From NCBI RefSeq assembly GCF_000025325.1, contig NC_013743.1, forward strand, positions 186,001 through 250,000: 64,000 bases of DNA, written 5' to 3'. The notes beneath the pieces were generated by a model, which did not search any database, was not told the DNA's origin, and was given only the letters and a program-made list of their open reading frames with translations. Below, one piece after another: positions 42,498-50,356 of the stretch. The stretch is from Haloterrigena turkmenica DSM 5511 (GTDB taxonomy: Archaea > Halobacteriota > Halobacteria > Halobacteriales > Natrialbaceae). Each line of letters starts with the position of its first letter. The stretch's first letter is position 1. The translations under genes and the position numbers were made by a program.

Positions 42498-44138
42498 ATG
42501 AGAGACGTTTCCAATCAGCTCGCAGGCCGGCTACTCGCCGCTGCGGGGCTCGTTCTCTCGTTGTTCCACCTGACCAACGTCGTCGGCCTACGGGGGACGT
42601 CGGCGCGGGCGCTCGTTGCAGTGACGCCCCTCCTGCTGTCTCTCGGACTGGTCGCCGTCGGCGTCCTGCTCGCTCGAGGGCGACTGCTCTCCGCGCGGTT
42701 CGTCGGACGGATACTGGCGTGGACCTGCGCGGGCGTGCTGGCGCTCTCGGCGCTCGGCGCGTGGCTGTTCGCCGCGACCGTCGTCGGCGAGGTCTCGCTT
42801 TTGAACCCGCTCGCGGCGATGGTCAACGTCGCGACCGTCGGCGCGCTCGTCGGCCTGCTGGTCGGCGTCTACGACGTCCGGGGACTGGAGCGCCAGCGGT
42901 CGATCGAACAGTTAAACCGGATCAACGACACGCTTCGCATCGCGACGCGCGAACTGGTGGACAAGACGGAGCGGGCGGAACTCGAGCAGGCCGTCTGCGA
43001 CCGACTGAGCGAGTCCGCCCCCTACGAGGCCGTCTGGATCGGTCGATACGACGAGGGCGACGTCCACGTTCGCCCCGTAGCGTGGTCCGGGTTCGACGAC
43101 GAATACTTCGAGTCGCTCGAAGTTACCGTCGACGACACGCCGACCGGCACCGGCGCCGGCGGCCGCGCGATCAAGACCCGCGAACTCCAGTGCGTGCCGA
43201 ACGTGTTCGAGGATCCGACGATGGAACCGTGGTGGCACCTGTTGGAAATGCACGGCGTCGAGTCGCTCGCCGTCGTGCCGATCGATCACGGCGACACCGT
43301 CTACGGGTTCTTCAGCATCTACGCGGACCGCCAGAACGTGTTCGACGCCCACGAACGAGAGGTGCTCGCGGAACTCGGGGAGACGATCGGTCACGCCATC
43401 GCCTCGATCGACACGCGCGAGCGCCTCGCGGAACGCGAGCGCGAACTGGCCCGGCAGAACGAACGGCTGGACGCGTTCGCCGGCGTCGTCTCCCACGACC
43501 TCCGAAACCCGTTGAACGTCGCGACGGGCAACCTCGAACTCGCGCGCGAGGAGCGCGACGACGAGTCCCTTCGACGAACCGCGGACGCGCTGGCCCGGAT
43601 GGACGCCCTCATCGGCGATCTGTTGACGCTCGCGCGACAGGGCAAGCTGGTCGACGACTGCGCGCGCGTTCCGTTTCGCCCCGTCGTCGAAGCGGCGTGG
43701 TCGACGGTCGGGTCGTCCGCGGCGACGCTCCGGATCGACGGCGACCTCGGCGTCATCTCCTGCGACCGGGACCGACTGCAGCAGCTCCTCGAGAACCTGT
43801 TTCGAAACAGTGTCGAGCACGGGACGACGAACGGCCGGCCCGCGGCCGATGAGGTCGCCGAAAACGCCGACCCGAAGGTGACCGTGACCGTCCGCCGGAC
43901 GGACGAGGGATTCGTCGTCGAAGACGACGGGCCCGGAATCCCGGCCGACAGTCGCCAGTCGGTGTTCGAAATGGGGTACACGACGAGCGACGCGGGAACC
44001 GGGTTCGGACTCAACATCGTCCGAAGCATCGCCGAGGCCCACGGCTGGGACGTCTCGGTCGGCGAGAGCCCCGCGGGCGGCGCTCGCTTCGAATTCACCG
44101 GCCTCGAGTCGACCGAGTTGGAGTCCGCCTCCTCCTGA
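42498..44138 (+). CDS. Sensor histidine kinase with GAF domain
   Basis: 546 residues. Four helices in residues 10-120, a coiled coil (ERQRSIEQLNRINDTLRIATRELV), a GAF domain (residues about 160-310, with the bat/HTR-like VAWSGFDDEYFE..FEDPTMEPWW), a HisKA box VVSHDLRNPLNVATGNLELA, N box LENLFRNSVEHG, G1 DDGPGIPAD and G2 GTGFGLNIVRSI. The GAF module resembles those of Bat-type haloarchaeal regulators that sense light or redox. There is no adjacent receiver gene. The large reverse-strand frame across it is a shadow. Confidence 0.9.
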   Translation: MRDVSNQLAGRLLAAAGLVLSLFHLTNVVGLRGTSARALVAVTPLLLSLGLVAVGVLLARGRLLSARFVGRILAWTCAGVLALSALGAWLFAATVVGEVSLLNPLAAMVNVATVGALVGLLVGVYDVRGLERQRSIEQLNRINDTLRIATRELVDKTERAELEQAVCDRLSESAPYEAVWIGRYDEGDVHVRPVAWSGFDDEYFESLEVTVDDTPTGTGAGGRAIKTRELQCVPNVFEDPTMEPWWHLLEMHGVESLAVVPIDHGDTVYGFFSIYADRQNVFDAHEREVLAELGETIGHAIASIDTRERLAERERELARQNERLDAFAGVVSHDLRNPLNVATGNLELAREERDDESLRRTADALARMDALIGDLLTLARQGKLVDDCARVPFRPVVEAAWSTVGSSAATLRIDGDLGVISCDRDRLQQLLENLFRNSVEHGTTNGRPAADEVAENADPKVTVTVRRTDEGFVVEDDGPGIPADSRQSVFEMGYTTSDAGTGFGLNIVRSIAEAHGWDVSVGESPAGGARFEFTGLESTELESASS

Positions 44139-44228
44139 CGAGCGGGTTCGATCCGGCGAGTCCGATCGGCGATATCGATTCGCCGAGGTCGCATCGATTA
44201 ATACCCGTCCGCTCGGTAGCACCATCCA

Positions 44229-45422
44229 GTGAGCGACTGGAACCAGTTCAAGGGCGACCCGCACCGTTCGGGCGTCCGCCGCGACACAGCGGGACCGGAC
44301 CGCGTCACGGAAGCCTGGACGGCCGACCTCGCCGGCCCGCCGGGGTCGCCGGTTCTCGACCGCGACACCGTCTTCGTCGGCACGCGGCGGGGCAACTGCT
44401 ACGCCCTCGAGCGCGAGACCGGCCGCCGTCGCTGGACGGTCGAGACGGCAAGCGAAGTCAAGACGTCGCCGGTCGTCGGACGCGACGCCCTCTACCTCGC
44501 CGCCGGCGACGGGACCGTCCGCGCGCTCGACCCCGGGACCGGCGAGCAGCGCTGGGAAACCGAACTCGCGGGCGCGCTCGAGTCGCCGCTCGCGCTGTCC
44601 GACGGGCTGCTCTACGCCGGCCACGCGGCCGGCCTCTCGGTGCTCGAGGCCGAGACGGGTACCCGCGTCTGGACCCACGAGACCGAGACCGCGGTCGCCG
44701 GCGCGCCGGCGGTCGATCGCGCCGCGGATCGGGAGCGACAGGGGTGGGGAGCGGACCGCGACGAAACGGAGATCGACCTGCTGTCGCTCGACGACGCCGA
44801 GATGGACGAGGGGGTGAGCGACCGGGATCGGGTCTACGTCGGCACCGCCGCCGGGACGGTGATCGCGCTCGAGGCGGACACGGGCGAGAAACTGTGGAAC
44901 GCGCCGACCAGCGGCGCGGTCGTCGACGGGCCGACGGTCGCCGACGGACGGGTGTACGTCGCCGACGAGGACGGCACGCTGGTCGCCTTCCACGCCGACA
45001 CCGGGCAGTCGTGGTTCACCTACGAGATCCAGGACGCGTTTACGTCGTCCCCGACCGTCCTCCCCGCGGCCGACGCGACGTTCGTCGGCGCCGCCGACGG
45101 CTACCTCCACGTCACCGACACTACCTTCGGCCGGCGCAAACTGCGTGGCTGGCTGTTCTCGAAGAAGGGCGTCGCCCTCGACGGCCCGGTTCGCTCGAGC
45201 CCCGTCGTCGCAGGGGATGTGCTCTGTATCGGCGACGCCACCGGTTCGCTGTACGGTGTCGACGTCGCCGACGACGCCGAGGACTGCGACTTGGTCTGGT
45301 TCGTCGACCTCGAGCACGAGATCGCGGACACGCCCGCGCTCGGCTCCGACGCGCTGTTCGTCGGGACCGACGACGGTCGTCTCCACCGCCTCGAGTGGAA
45401 GTCCGATCGATCGGCGCCGTAA
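44229..45422 (+). CDS. Cytoplasmic PQQ-like beta-propeller protein
   Basis: 397 residues from a GTG start (MSDWNQFKGDPHRSGVRRDT). It lacks a signal peptide. Seven to eight blades repeat the pattern D-x-V-F-V-G-T-x-x-G-x-x-Y-A-L-E...TG-x-x-x-W (e.g. VFVGTRRGNCYALERETGRRRWTVE, VYVADEDGTLVAFHADTGQSWF). No PQQ ligand residues of quinoprotein dehydrogenases are seen, so it is probably a binding scaffold related to BamB. It could work with the upstream kinase or with radA downstream, but nothing shows this. Confidence 0.85.
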   Translation: MSDWNQFKGDPHRSGVRRDTAGPDRVTEAWTADLAGPPGSPVLDRDTVFVGTRRGNCYALERETGRRRWTVETASEVKTSPVVGRDALYLAAGDGTVRALDPGTGEQRWETELAGALESPLALSDGLLYAGHAAGLSVLEAETGTRVWTHETETAVAGAPAVDRAADRERQGWGADRDETEIDLLSLDDAEMDEGVSDRDRVYVGTAAGTVIALEADTGEKLWNAPTSGAVVDGPTVADGRVYVADEDGTLVAFHADTGQSWFTYEIQDAFTSSPTVLPAADATFVGAADGYLHVTDTTFGRRKLRGWLFSKKGVALDGPVRSSPVVAGDVLCIGDATGSLYGVDVADDAEDCDLVWFVDLEHEIADTPALGSDALFVGTDDGRLHRLEWKSDRSAP

Positions 45423-45583
45423 TCGGTCGATCGAGCGTCCGCTCGTTTCACCTTCGGCTCGTCCCGATTCGTCTCTGGTTCCTCCCGACTCGTTCGCGTC
45501 ATTTCTGATAAACTCCCTGTCGTGTCCGCGATCGACCCCCGTGCCCGCCCACAGTTTCACTTTCACTTCCCTGTTAACGAGGG

Positions 45584-45590
45584 TTTATGA
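45584..45590 (+). promoter_or_regulatory. radA TATA box
   Basis: TTTATGA about 26 bases before the ATG 45614. An in-frame upstream ATG at 45587 lies inside this box, which rules it out as start and supports the conserved [11 protein letters not shown] start. Confidence 0.6.
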
Positions 45591-45613
45591 GGGGTCCGGC
45601 ACAAGAAGTGGAT

Positions 45614-46645
45614 ATGCCTGAAGCAGACCTCGAGACGCTCCCCGGCGTCGGACCGGCAACCGCAGACAAGCTCCACGACGCTGGCTTCGATTCCTACCAG
45701 AGTCTCGCCGTCGCCTCCCCGTCGGAACTGTCGAACACGGCGGACGTCGGCGAGTCCACCGCGTCCGACATCGTCCGCGCGGCCCGCGACGCGGCCGACA
45801 TCGGCGGCTTCGAGACCGGATCGACCGTCCTCGAGCGACGAAACGAGATCGGCAAACTGAGCTGGCACATCGACGAGGTCGACGATCTGCTCGGCGGCGG
45901 GATCGAGACTCAGTCGATCACCGAAGTATATGGTGAGTTCGGCGCCGGCAAGTCCCAGGTCACCCACCAGATGGCGGTCAACGTCCAGCTTCCCAAGGAG
46001 GTCGGCGGCCTCCACGGCTGTGCGATCTTCGTGGACAGCGAGGACACGTTCCGCCCCGAGCGAATCGACGACATGGTTCGCGGCCTGCCCGACGAGGCCA
46101 TCGACGCGACGCTCGAGGACCGCGAGATCGAGGGCTCGGCCGACGACGAGGCCGCCGTCGACGAACTCGTCGAGGACGTCCTCGACAAGATCCACGTCGC
46201 GAAGGCGTTCAACTCTAACCACCAGATGCTGCTGGCCGAGAAGGCCAAGGAACTCGCGGGCGAGCACGAGGACTCGGAGTACCCCGTCCGCCTGCTCTGT
46301 GTCGACTCGCTGACCGCCCACTTCCGCGCCGAGTACGTCGGCCGTGGCGAACTCGCGGACCGACAGCAGAAGCTCAACAAGCACCTCCACGACCTCGACA
46401 AGGTCGGCAACCTCTACAACTGCGCCGTCATCGTCACCAATCAGGTCGCCTCGAACCCCGACTCGTTCTTCGGCGACCCGACCCAGCCGATCGGTGGCAA
46501 CATCCTCGGACACAAGTCCACGTTCCGCATCTACCTCCGCAAGTCCAAGGGCGACAAGCGGATCGTCCGCCTGGTCGACGCGCCGAACCTCGCCGACGGC
46601 GAGGCTGTCATGCGCGTCCAGGACGGTGGGCTAAAGCCCGAATAA
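45614..46645 (+). CDS. radA: DNA repair and recombination protein RadA
   Basis: 343 residues, the exact length of haloarchaeal RadA. The N-terminal helix-hairpin-helix domain is [20 protein letters not shown]; the linker has GSTVLERR; the RecA core has Walker A GEFGAGKS at 107-114, Walker B LLCVDSL, and the L2 region [19 protein letters not shown]. It forms the ATP-dependent recombinase filament that performs strand exchange. Adjacent reverse-strand frames are shadows. A T-rich terminator follows. Confidence 0.97.
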   Translation: MPEADLETLPGVGPATADKLHDAGFDSYQSLAVASPSELSNTADVGESTASDIVRAARDAADIGGFETGSTVLERRNEIGKLSWHIDEVDDLLGGGIETQSITEVYGEFGAGKSQVTHQMAVNVQLPKEVGGLHGCAIFVDSEDTFRPERIDDMVRGLPDEAIDATLEDREIEGSADDEAAVDELVEDVLDKIHVAKAFNSNHQMLLAEKAKELAGEHEDSEYPVRLLCVDSLTAHFRAEYVGRGELADRQQKLNKHLHDLDKVGNLYNCAVIVTNQVASNPDSFFGDPTQPIGGNILGHKSTFRIYLRKSKGDKRIVRLVDAPNLADGEAVMRVQDGGLKPE

Positions 46646-46665
46646 CGCGCCACACCGCGATTCGA

Positions 46666-46677
46666 TTTTTGAGTTTT
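46666..46677 (+). terminator. radA terminator
   Basis: TTTTTGAGTTTT, about 20 bases after the radA stop and just before the end of the convergent HalOD1 gene (stop at 46684). Two T-runs in tandem fit an archaeal terminator. Confidence 0.5.
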
Positions 46678-46683
46678 CGTCGG

Positions 46684-47013
46684 TTACTCGAGCGACTCGA
46701 GCGAGACGCTGATCGTCTCGTCGCCGTCATCAGAAGCAGCCGCTTCTGATTGGCTCGCGGGAGCTTCGCTCCCGAGAACGTCGACCGCCACGGTAACCTC
46801 GTAGCCGGCGTAGACGAAGCCGACGTGCCCGGTCCGCGGACGGCCGCGCCGGGTCGGCGCGAACAATTCGTCTAGCGCTTCCGGATCGATCACGTCCCAC
46901 AGCGGCGGCAGCGTCAGCGGATCGCAGCGCTCGATGTCGCTCACCGCGTCGACGATGGCTTCGGTTACCGAGTCGGACGGCCGGGCGTCCGTCGACAGTG
47001 AGTGGACAATCAT
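46684..47013 (-). CDS. HalOD1 output-domain protein
   Basis: 109 residues from the Met at 47013 (MIVHSLSTDARPSDSVTEAIVDAV). The centre, DPLTLPPLWDVIDPEALDELF, is the signature of HalOD1, a haloarchaeal output domain of unknown mechanism found alone or fused to receiver domains. It ends with GFVYAGYEVTVAVD and a Ser/Ala/acid tail. A TATA-like sequence (GCTATATCAT on this strand, 47036-47045) is about 27 bases before the chosen start, supporting it against an upstream frame at 47175. The C-terminal tail is encoded by two hairpins (separate entry). Confidence 0.82.
   Translation of the reverse strand: MIVHSLSTDARPSDSVTEAIVDAVSDIERCDPLTLPPLWDVIDPEALDELFAPTRRGRPRTGHVGFVYAGYEVTVAVDVLGSEAPASQSEAAASDDGDETISVSLESLE
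46729..46774. repeat. Two hairpins inside the HalOD1 gene's 3' end
   Basis: ATCAGAAGC-AGCC-GCTTCTGAT (46729-46750) and CGGGAGC-TTC-GCTCCCG (46758-46774) are perfect stems within codons for the protein tail (VLGSEAPASQSEAAASDDG). The second has the GCTTCGC core common to the 3'-end hairpin arrays, so the tail may have been created by insertion of this repeat. Confidence 0.75.
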
Positions 47014-47279
47014 CGAAAGCGGTACGCTCCGTGCTATGATATAGCTGTCTGTGGCCGTAATTGGTCGCGAAACTCGAACTTCAACTATTCTGTGACCCCT
47101 CTCGAGTGAAATCGTCGACCGAACGATCAGGTTCCTCCGTCCGCTGCCAACTTCATCCTGCGCCATCCGCCCCACCTTCTCATAGATTAGCGAACATATT
47201 CGGCGTTCGGCGCGTCACCGGACCCCTTTTAGGCCTTCTAACGCCGGATATCGTGGGTCTCAGCGCACCCGGCATATAT
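47014..47279. other. Intergenic region upstream of the siderophore promoter
   Basis: This part of the 389-base gap holds the HalOD1 promoter at its left end. TTTTAGGCCTTCTAA (47227-47241) is a palindrome-like sequence (TTAG...CTAA) reminiscent of the iron boxes and may be a weak third site. CATATATTTTAGG at 47273-47285 is a TATA-like element touching the first box. No frame is supported. Confidence 0.4.
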
Positions 47280-47331
47280 TTTAGGTTGGCCTAAAAATCG
47301 GTGCACTTTTATCGGTTTAGGTTGGCCTAAA
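47280..47331 (+). promoter_or_regulatory. Siderophore operon promoter with two identical iron boxes
   Basis: The 16-base palindrome TTTAGG-TTGG-CCTAAA occurs twice, at 47280-47295 and 47316-47331, 36 bases apart centre to centre. Between them, CTTTTATC (47306-47313) can act as TATA box, predicting a start near 47335, just before the ATG at 47338. The sequence resembles DtxR/IdeR-type (SirR/Idr) operators of archaea; binding to both sites would cover TATA and start and repress in iron-replete cells. An alternative TATA (TATATTTTA, 47275-47283) overlaps the left box. Confidence 0.75.
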
Positions 47332-47337
47332 GGTCGT

Positions 47338-47406
47338 ATGCCGGACCTGAAATATCAATCGGATCGTCTCGATGACCGATCGTCGACGCGAGGTGTACAG
47401 CCGTGA
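47338..47406 (+). CDS. Possible 22-codon leader ORF overlapping dat
   Basis: ATG at 47338 starts a frame encoding MPDLKYQSDRLDDRSSTRG and VQP, ending TGA at 47404-47406. The stop overlaps the dat GTG by 4 bases (GTGA), the same junction geometry used between most genes of this operon. It begins a few bases after the transcription start predicted from the TATA between the iron boxes, so ribosomes could load on a leaderless mRNA and reinitiate at dat. The peptide has no recognisable motif. Chance is possible. Confidence 0.4.
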   Translation: MPDLKYQSDRLDDRSSTRGVQP

Positions 47407-48776
47407 TCGGTGACGAGTCCGACACGGACGACCTCCTCACCCAACAGGCCCGCCGGGAGTCGAACGCGCGAACCTATCCGCGGTCGCTTCCGCTGGCCAT
47501 CGACCGTGCCGAGGGCGCGATCCTCGAGGACGTCGACGGGAACGAGTACGTCGACTGCCTCGCGGGCGCCGGGACGCTCGCGCTCGGGCACAACCACCCC
47601 GCCGTCGTCGAGCGGATGGAGCGCCTGCTCGAGCGCGATCGGGCGGTCCACACGCTCGATCTGACGACGCCGGTGAAAGAGCGGTTCGTCGATCGACTGC
47701 TCGAGAGCCTCCCCGACGAGTTCGCCGCGAACGCGAAGGTTCAGTTCTGTAGCCCCGCCGGCACGGACGCCGTCGAAGCCGCGCTGAAACTCGCCAAGAC
47801 GGCGACGGGAAACCGGTCGATGCTGGCCTTCCAGGGCGGCTACCACGGGATGACCAACGGCGCGCTCAGTCTGATGGGTGACACGGCGGCGAAGGAGCCG
47901 ATTCCGGGGCTGATGCCGGATGTTCACCACCTGCCCTACCCCCACGCCTACCGCTGCCCGTTCGGGCTGGGCGGCGAGGACTGCTGGCGGACGAGCGCCG
48001 AGTACGTCGAGCGGACGCTCTCGAACCCCGACAGCGGGATCGTCGATCCCGCGGGAATGATCGTCGAGCCGGTTCAGGGCGAGGGCGGCGCGGTGCCGGC
48101 GCCCGCAGAGTGGCTCCGTGAGATGCGTCGGATCACCCGCGAACGGGAGATCCCGCTGATCGTCGACGAGATCCAGACCGGACTCGGCCGCACGGGCGAA
48201 CTGTACGCGGTCGAGCACGCCGACATCGTCCCCGACGTGATGACGCTCTCGAAGGCCGTCGGCGGCGGGCTCCCGCTCTCGGTCGTCGTCTACGACGAGT
48301 CGCTGGACGTCTGGGAGCCCGGCGCCCACGCGGGGACGTTCCGGGGCAACCAGCTCGGGATGGCCGCCGGCGTCGCCACCATCGAGCACGTCCTCGAGAA
48401 CGACCTCGACGACCGCGCCGCCGAAATGGGCGATCGGCTACGGGGCCACCTCGAGGAGACGGCCGCGCAGTTCGAGGCAGTCGGCGACGTCCGCGGGCGC
48501 GGGCTCATGCTCGGGATGGAACTCGTCGATCCCGACGGAGAGCCGGACTCGCTCGGCCACTACCCCGCAGACGGCGATCTCGCGTCGGCGGTCCAGTCGG
48601 AAGCGTTCGACCGCGGGCTGATCGTCGAGACCGGCGGCCGCCACGGGAGCGTCGTCCGGTTCCTGCCGCCGCTGACGATATCGAAATCGCAAGTCGACGA
48701 GGTCGGCGAGATCATCCGCGAGAGCGTTCGTGCAGTCGTCGCTGACGATCGGACGCCGACGGAGGTGCCGACGTGA
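47403..48776 (+). CDS. dat: Diaminobutyrate-2-oxoglutarate transaminase
   Basis: 457 residues from a GTG. Class-III PLP aminotransferase: PLP-region motifs GYHGMTNGALSLMGD, VEPVQGEGG, LIVDEIQTGLGRTG and the lysine in VMTLSKAVGGGLPLSVVV. It converts aspartate semialdehyde and glutamate to 2,4-diaminobutyrate (with 2-oxoglutarate). As first gene of the cluster it is the counterpart of RhbA of Sinorhizobium and Dat of Haloferax volcanii. The stop overlaps the decarboxylase start by 4 bases. The two iron boxes upstream indicate iron repression of the operon. Confidence 0.92.
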   Translation: MIGDESDTDDLLTQQARRESNARTYPRSLPLAIDRAEGAILEDVDGNEYVDCLAGAGTLALGHNHPAVVERMERLLERDRAVHTLDLTTPVKERFVDRLLESLPDEFAANAKVQFCSPAGTDAVEAALKLAKTATGNRSMLAFQGGYHGMTNGALSLMGDTAAKEPIPGLMPDVHHLPYPHAYRCPFGLGGEDCWRTSAEYVERTLSNPDSGIVDPAGMIVEPVQGEGGAVPAPAEWLREMRRITREREIPLIVDEIQTGLGRTGELYAVEHADIVPDVMTLSKAVGGGLPLSVVVYDESLDVWEPGAHAGTFRGNQLGMAAGVATIEHVLENDLDDRAAEMGDRLRGHLEETAAQFEAVGDVRGRGLMLGMELVDPDGEPDSLGHYPADGDLASAVQSEAFDRGLIVETGGRHGSVVRFLPPLTISKSQVDEVGEIIRESVRAVVADDRTPTEVPT

Positions 48777-50356
48777 CGGGCCAGCGCAGTGCGGTCGACC
48801 GGGACCGACCTCCCGCCGCGGACGCCGACCCGACGCCGCCGCCGACGGCCGCAACCGCCTTCCTCGGCGGGCCGGACGGCAACGCCGCCTACGCGGACGC
48901 GATCGAGCGGGCGCGGGACGTCCTCCTCGAGTCGTTCGCGACGTCTGCGGGGCCCTACGCGGGAACCGACCACGAGACGCTCCGCGAGCGGATCGCCGAC
49001 TTGCAGGTCGTCCCCGACGACGGGTCGTCGATCGAGGACACCCTCGAGACGGTCGCCGACGACGTGCTCGCGGACTCCGTCCGCGTCCACGATCCCGGCT
49101 GCGTCGCCCACCTCCACTGCCCGCCGACGGTCCCGGCGCTGGCCGCGGAGCTGTTGCTGTCGGGGACGAATCAGTCGATGGACTCGTTCGATCAGGCGCC
49201 CGCGGCCTCCGTCCTCGAGGAGCGGGTCGTCGACGCCTGCTGTGACCTGTTCGACTACCCGACCGGTGCCGACGGCGTCTTCACGGGCGGCGGCACGGAG
49301 TCGAACTTCCTCGGCCTCCTGCTCGCCCGCGACTGGTACTGCGAGCGGCGGTTCGACCGCGACGTCCAGACGGAGGGGCTCGGACCCGAAGCGGCGTCCG
49401 ACCTTCGCCTCCTCTGCTCGGACGCCGCCCACTTCACCGCCGAGCAGGCCGCCCACCACCTCGGGCTCGGCGAGGACGCAGTTGTCTCCGTCCCGACTGA
49501 CGACGACCGCCGGATCGACCTCGAGGCGCTGGATTCGACCTTCGAGCGACTCGAGGCCGACGGTCGCCACCCGTTCGCGATCGTCGCCACGGCCGGGACG
49601 ACCGACTTCGGCAGCATCGACCCGCTCGCGGCGCTGGCGGATCGAGCCGCCGACCGCGACCTGTGGCTCCACGTCGACGCCGCCTACGGCGGGGCGTGCG
49701 CTATCAGCGACCGGCTCCGGCCGAAGCTCGAGGGGATCGATCGCGCCGACTCCATCGCCGTCGACTTCCACAAGCTGTTCTACCAGCCGATCGGCTGCGG
49801 GGCCTTCCTGCTCCGCGACGGCGACCGCTACCGGCACCTCGAGCGCAACGCGGCCTACCTCAACCCCGAGCGCGACGACGCGGCCGGGGTACCGAACCTC
49901 GTCTCGAAGTCGACCCGGACGACCCGCCGGTTCGACGCGCTGAAGCCGTTCGTGACGTTCAACGCTCTCGGCCGGACGGGCGTGGCCGACTGCGTCGAGT
50001 ACGTCTGCGAGCTGGCCGACGCGGTCGCCGACGAGATCCGGGCCGATCCGGCGCTGGAACTGTGCTGTGACCCCGAACTGAGCGCGGTGGTCTTCCGCTA
50101 CCGGCCGGAGACTGACTCCGAATCTGGTTCGCTCCCCACCGCCGCCGTCGACCGGGTGAACCGCGCGATTCGCGACGAGCTGTTGGCCGACGGCGAGGTC
50201 ATCCTCGCCCGCACCGAGGTCGACGGCACCGCCGCGTTGAAGCTCACGCTCCTGAACCCGAAAACGACGCTCTCCGACCTTCGAGACGTCCTCGAGGCGG
50301 TCGTCGACCGCGGCGAGGCGCTCGAAACCGACCGAGAGGTGATCGATTCCGCATGA
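48773..50356 (+). CDS. ddc: L-2,4-diaminobutyrate decarboxylase
   Basis: 527 residues, starting with a GTG that overlaps the previous stop (GTGA). Group-II PLP decarboxylase: ATAGTTDFGSIDPL, LHVDAAYGGACAIS, and the PLP lysine in SIAVDFHKLFYQPIGCGAF. It produces 1,3-diaminopropane from diaminobutyrate, the diamine backbone of schizokinen and rhizobactin. Corresponds to RhbB. The final residues overlap the next gene by 4 bases. Reverse-strand frames of similar length are GC-skew shadows. Confidence 0.92.
   Translation: MTGQRSAVDRDRPPAADADPTPPPTAATAFLGGPDGNAAYADAIERARDVLLESFATSAGPYAGTDHETLRERIADLQVVPDDGSSIEDTLETVADDVLADSVRVHDPGCVAHLHCPPTVPALAAELLLSGTNQSMDSFDQAPAASVLEERVVDACCDLFDYPTGADGVFTGGGTESNFLGLLLARDWYCERRFDRDVQTEGLGPEAASDLRLLCSDAAHFTAEQAAHHLGLGEDAVVSVPTDDDRRIDLEALDSTFERLEADGRHPFAIVATAGTTDFGSIDPLAALADRAADRDLWLHVDAAYGGACAISDRLRPKLEGIDRADSIAVDFHKLFYQPIGCGAFLLRDGDRYRHLERNAAYLNPERDDAAGVPNLVSKSTRTTRRFDALKPFVTFNALGRTGVADCVEYVCELADAVADEIRADPALELCCDPELSAVVFRYRPETDSESGSLPTAAVDRVNRAIRDELLADGEVILARTEVDGTAALKLTLLNPKTTLSDLRDVLEAVVDRGEALETDREVIDSA

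Noticed and set aside
42912-45566. Reverse-strand frame of 884 codons
   Set aside because: Covers a histidine kinase and a beta-propeller gene on the plus strand; its translation is an antisense shadow with no domain.
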